Shown here: positions 62,872 to 64,000 of the stretch, in pieces
How positions within the stretch are numbered: position 1 is the stretch's first letter
Layout of the letters: the number at the start of each line of letters is the position of its first letter
Origin: Anaerobium acetethylicum
GTDB taxonomy: Bacteria; Bacillota; Clostridia; Lachnospirales; Lachnospiraceae
Assembly: GCF_900096945.1 (NCBI RefSeq)
Contig: NZ_FMKA01000005.1
Span: 62,001 to 126,000 of the forward strand
DNA: 64,000 nucleotides
Direction of reading: 5' to 3'
Made by a program: the position numbers and the translations under genes
The notes under the pieces: model-generated
Databases searched by the model: none
Told to the model about the DNA's origin: nothing
Seen by the model: only the letters and a program-made list of their open reading frames with translations

Positions 62872-63792
62872 CTACCATTTTTTAATCTCCAGCAACAGGA
62901 GGATTAATGCCATCCTTGCGTACACGCCATACTGGACCTGCTTAAAATAGACAGCGCGGGGATCTTTGTCGACTTCGACAGAAATTTCGTTCACTCTTGG
63001 AAGGGGATGGAGCACAAGCATATCTTCCCTGGCAAGCTGCATCTTTTCTGCATTCAGGATATAACAGTCCTTCATCCGGATATATTCGTCTTCACTGAAG
63101 AACCTTTCCTTCTGAACTCTGGTCATATAGAGGATGTCGAGATCGCTGAGGACGTCTTCGAGCCGTTCGACTTCCTTGAAGTGAATTCCTTTTTCTTCCA
63201 AAACATCGGTTCTGATGTAATCAGGAATTTTGAGCTCGTTGGGAGAAATCAGCATGAAGGTGATGTTATCGTAACGCGCAAGCGCATTGATCAGGGAGTG
63301 GACAGTTCGTCCGAATTTCAAATCTCCGCATAACCCGATTGTCAGATTATCAAGCCTTCCTTTTAAAGAACGGATGGTGAGGAGATCAGTGATTGTCTGG
63401 GTGGGATGCTGGTGTCCGCCATCTCCTGCGTTGATTACAGGGATTGAGGAATTCATGGACGCCACAAGAGGCGCTCCTTCTTTTGGGTGGCGCATGGCGC
63501 AAATATCGGCATAACAGGAAATCATGCGGATCGTATCAGAAACAGATTCGCCTTTTGCCGCCGAACTTGAATCGGCAGAAGAAAATCCAAGCACATTGCC
63601 GCCCATGTTCATCATTGCGGCTTCGAAGCTAAGTCTGGTTCTTGTGCTTGGCTCGTAGAAAAGAGTAGCAAGCTTCCTGCCCTCGCATATCTTTGCATAT
63701 TTTGCCGGATCTGCCTGGATATCGCCAGCAAGATTCAGAAGAGTGTCAAGTTCCTGTACGGAAAAGTCCAAAGGACTCATTAAATGTCTCAT
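62872..63792 (-). CDS. pyrB: Aspartate carbamoyltransferase catalytic subunit
   Basis: A 306-residue enzyme that joins carbamoyl phosphate and aspartate. Substrate-binding motifs '[12 protein letters not shown]' and '[12 protein letters not shown]' are intact. ATG at 63792 follows 'ggagg' and the protein begins [10 protein letters not shown]; the frame upstream runs into the nitroreductase gene and is not used. With pyrI it forms the allosteric, regulated class of ATCase. No pyr attenuator was seen nearby. Confidence 0.95.
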   Translation of the reverse strand: MRHLMSPLDFSVQELDTLLNLAGDIQADPAKYAKICEGRKLATLFYEPSTRTRLSFEAAMMNMGGNVLGFSSADSSSAAKGESVSDTIRMISCYADICAMRHPKEGAPLVASMNSSIPVINAGDGGHQHPTQTITDLLTIRSLKGRLDNLTIGLCGDLKFGRTVHSLINALARYDNITFMLISPNELKIPDYIRTDVLEEKGIHFKEVERLEDVLSDLDILYMTRVQKERFFSEDEYIRMKDCYILNAEKMQLAREDMLVLHPLPRVNEISVEVDKDPRAVYFKQVQYGVYARMALILLLLEIKKW

Positions 63793-63802
63793 TAAGGGCC
63801 TC

Positions 63803-64000
63803 CTATTTGTAGGTGAGTAAATCTTCAACGGTTTTTCTTTTCGGTGCAGCCGGAATGGATTCCGGATAACCGATTGCAATCAGAGCAGCAAGCTCCCGGT
63901 CTTCTGGAAGTTCAAGGAGCTTGGTGATTTCCGGACCGTCGAAAATCCCCATGATGACGGTTCCAAGGCCCAGCTCGTGGGCAGCAAGACAGAACGTCTG
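63803..64000 (-). CDS. Nitroreductase family protein (C-terminal part, cut by window end)
   Basis: The last 65 residues of an FMN-dependent nitroreductase-like protein: '[15 protein letters not shown]', then '[24 protein letters not shown]', the usual family ending. It stops 10 bases before the pyrB start, so the two probably share a transcript. The N-terminus and catalytic part lie beyond the window. Confidence 0.85.
   Translation of the reverse strand, partial: QTFCLAAHELGLGTVIMGIFDGPEITKLLELPEDRELAALIAIGYPESIPAAPKRKTVEDLLTYK

Overview
The window looks like the chromosome of an anaerobic, gut-type Clostridia, most likely Lachnospiraceae. This is inferred from family content and operon layout, not from any search. 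The pointers are: the dgt-dnaG-rpoD-trmK-nif3 block, a TGS-type nucleoside kinase followed by rnpB, a DUF6320/acyltransferase/hydrolase group, strong AGGAGG ribosome sites with several TTG/GTG starts, and many carbohydrate-uptake operons each with its own regulator. I saw no rRNA, CRISPR array, intact insertion sequence or phage module.

Layout. 1-6.3 kb: coenzyme-B12 diol/glycerol dehydratase operon (pduC-D-E, reactivase pduG-H, adenosyltransferase pduO). 6.4-6.8 kb: HIT protein on the minus strand. 6.8-8.4 kb: an AT-rich stretch with no ordinary gene, but with a consensus promoter, a 31-codon ORF, a degenerate repeat array and an orphan terminator. 8.4-9.5 kb: an unknown FG-GAP-like protein. 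9.5-10.4 kb: a mosaic of palindromic repeats. 10.4-16.7 kb: an ascorbate-type PTS (ulaG, IIA, IIC, IIB) followed by a DeoR regulator and its own HPr and enzyme I. 16.8-24 kb: AraC regulator, sugar ABC importer without ATPase, GH36 alpha-galactosidase and a YczE-like membrane protein. 24.3-28 kb: HAD phosphatase, LemA and a DUF2207 protein. 28.2-29.3 kb: three tRNA-Leu genes with a second repeat mosaic between two identical copies. 29.6-30.1 kb: a HIRAN protein. 30.5-35.4 kb: TRAP transporter, AraC regulator and GH105 hydrolase, i.e. uptake of pectin-derived uronides.

35.8-38.4 kb: an ApbE flavin transferase overlapping a NapH-type polyferredoxin that carries two FMN-binding domains, a likely trans-membrane electron conduit. 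38.4-43.4 kb: HAD phosphatase, Fe-S aldo/keto reductase, small zinc-ribbon and membrane proteins, flavodoxin, ArsC-like protein and beta-carbonic anhydrase. 43.6-49 kb: aldose epimerase, and divergently a 1440-residue secreted GH84 hexosaminidase with galactose-binding-like and DUF4214 domains. 49.2-54.2 kb: GGDEF-EAL enzyme, then the DUF6320/condensation-fold acyltransferase pair and a divergent alpha/beta hydrolase. 54.3-62.3 kb: housekeeping block (dgt, dnaG, rpoD, trmK, nif3-like, nucleoside kinase, rnpB). 62.4-64 kb: pyrI, pyrB and the end of a nitroreductase, read leftward.

The least explained items are the orphan transcription unit at 7.1-8.1 kb, the two mosaics of palindromic elements (9.55-10.2 and 28.4-28.9 kb, whose copies differ by changes that preserve stems), the self-contained PTS relay, and the ApbE/NapH-FMN pair.
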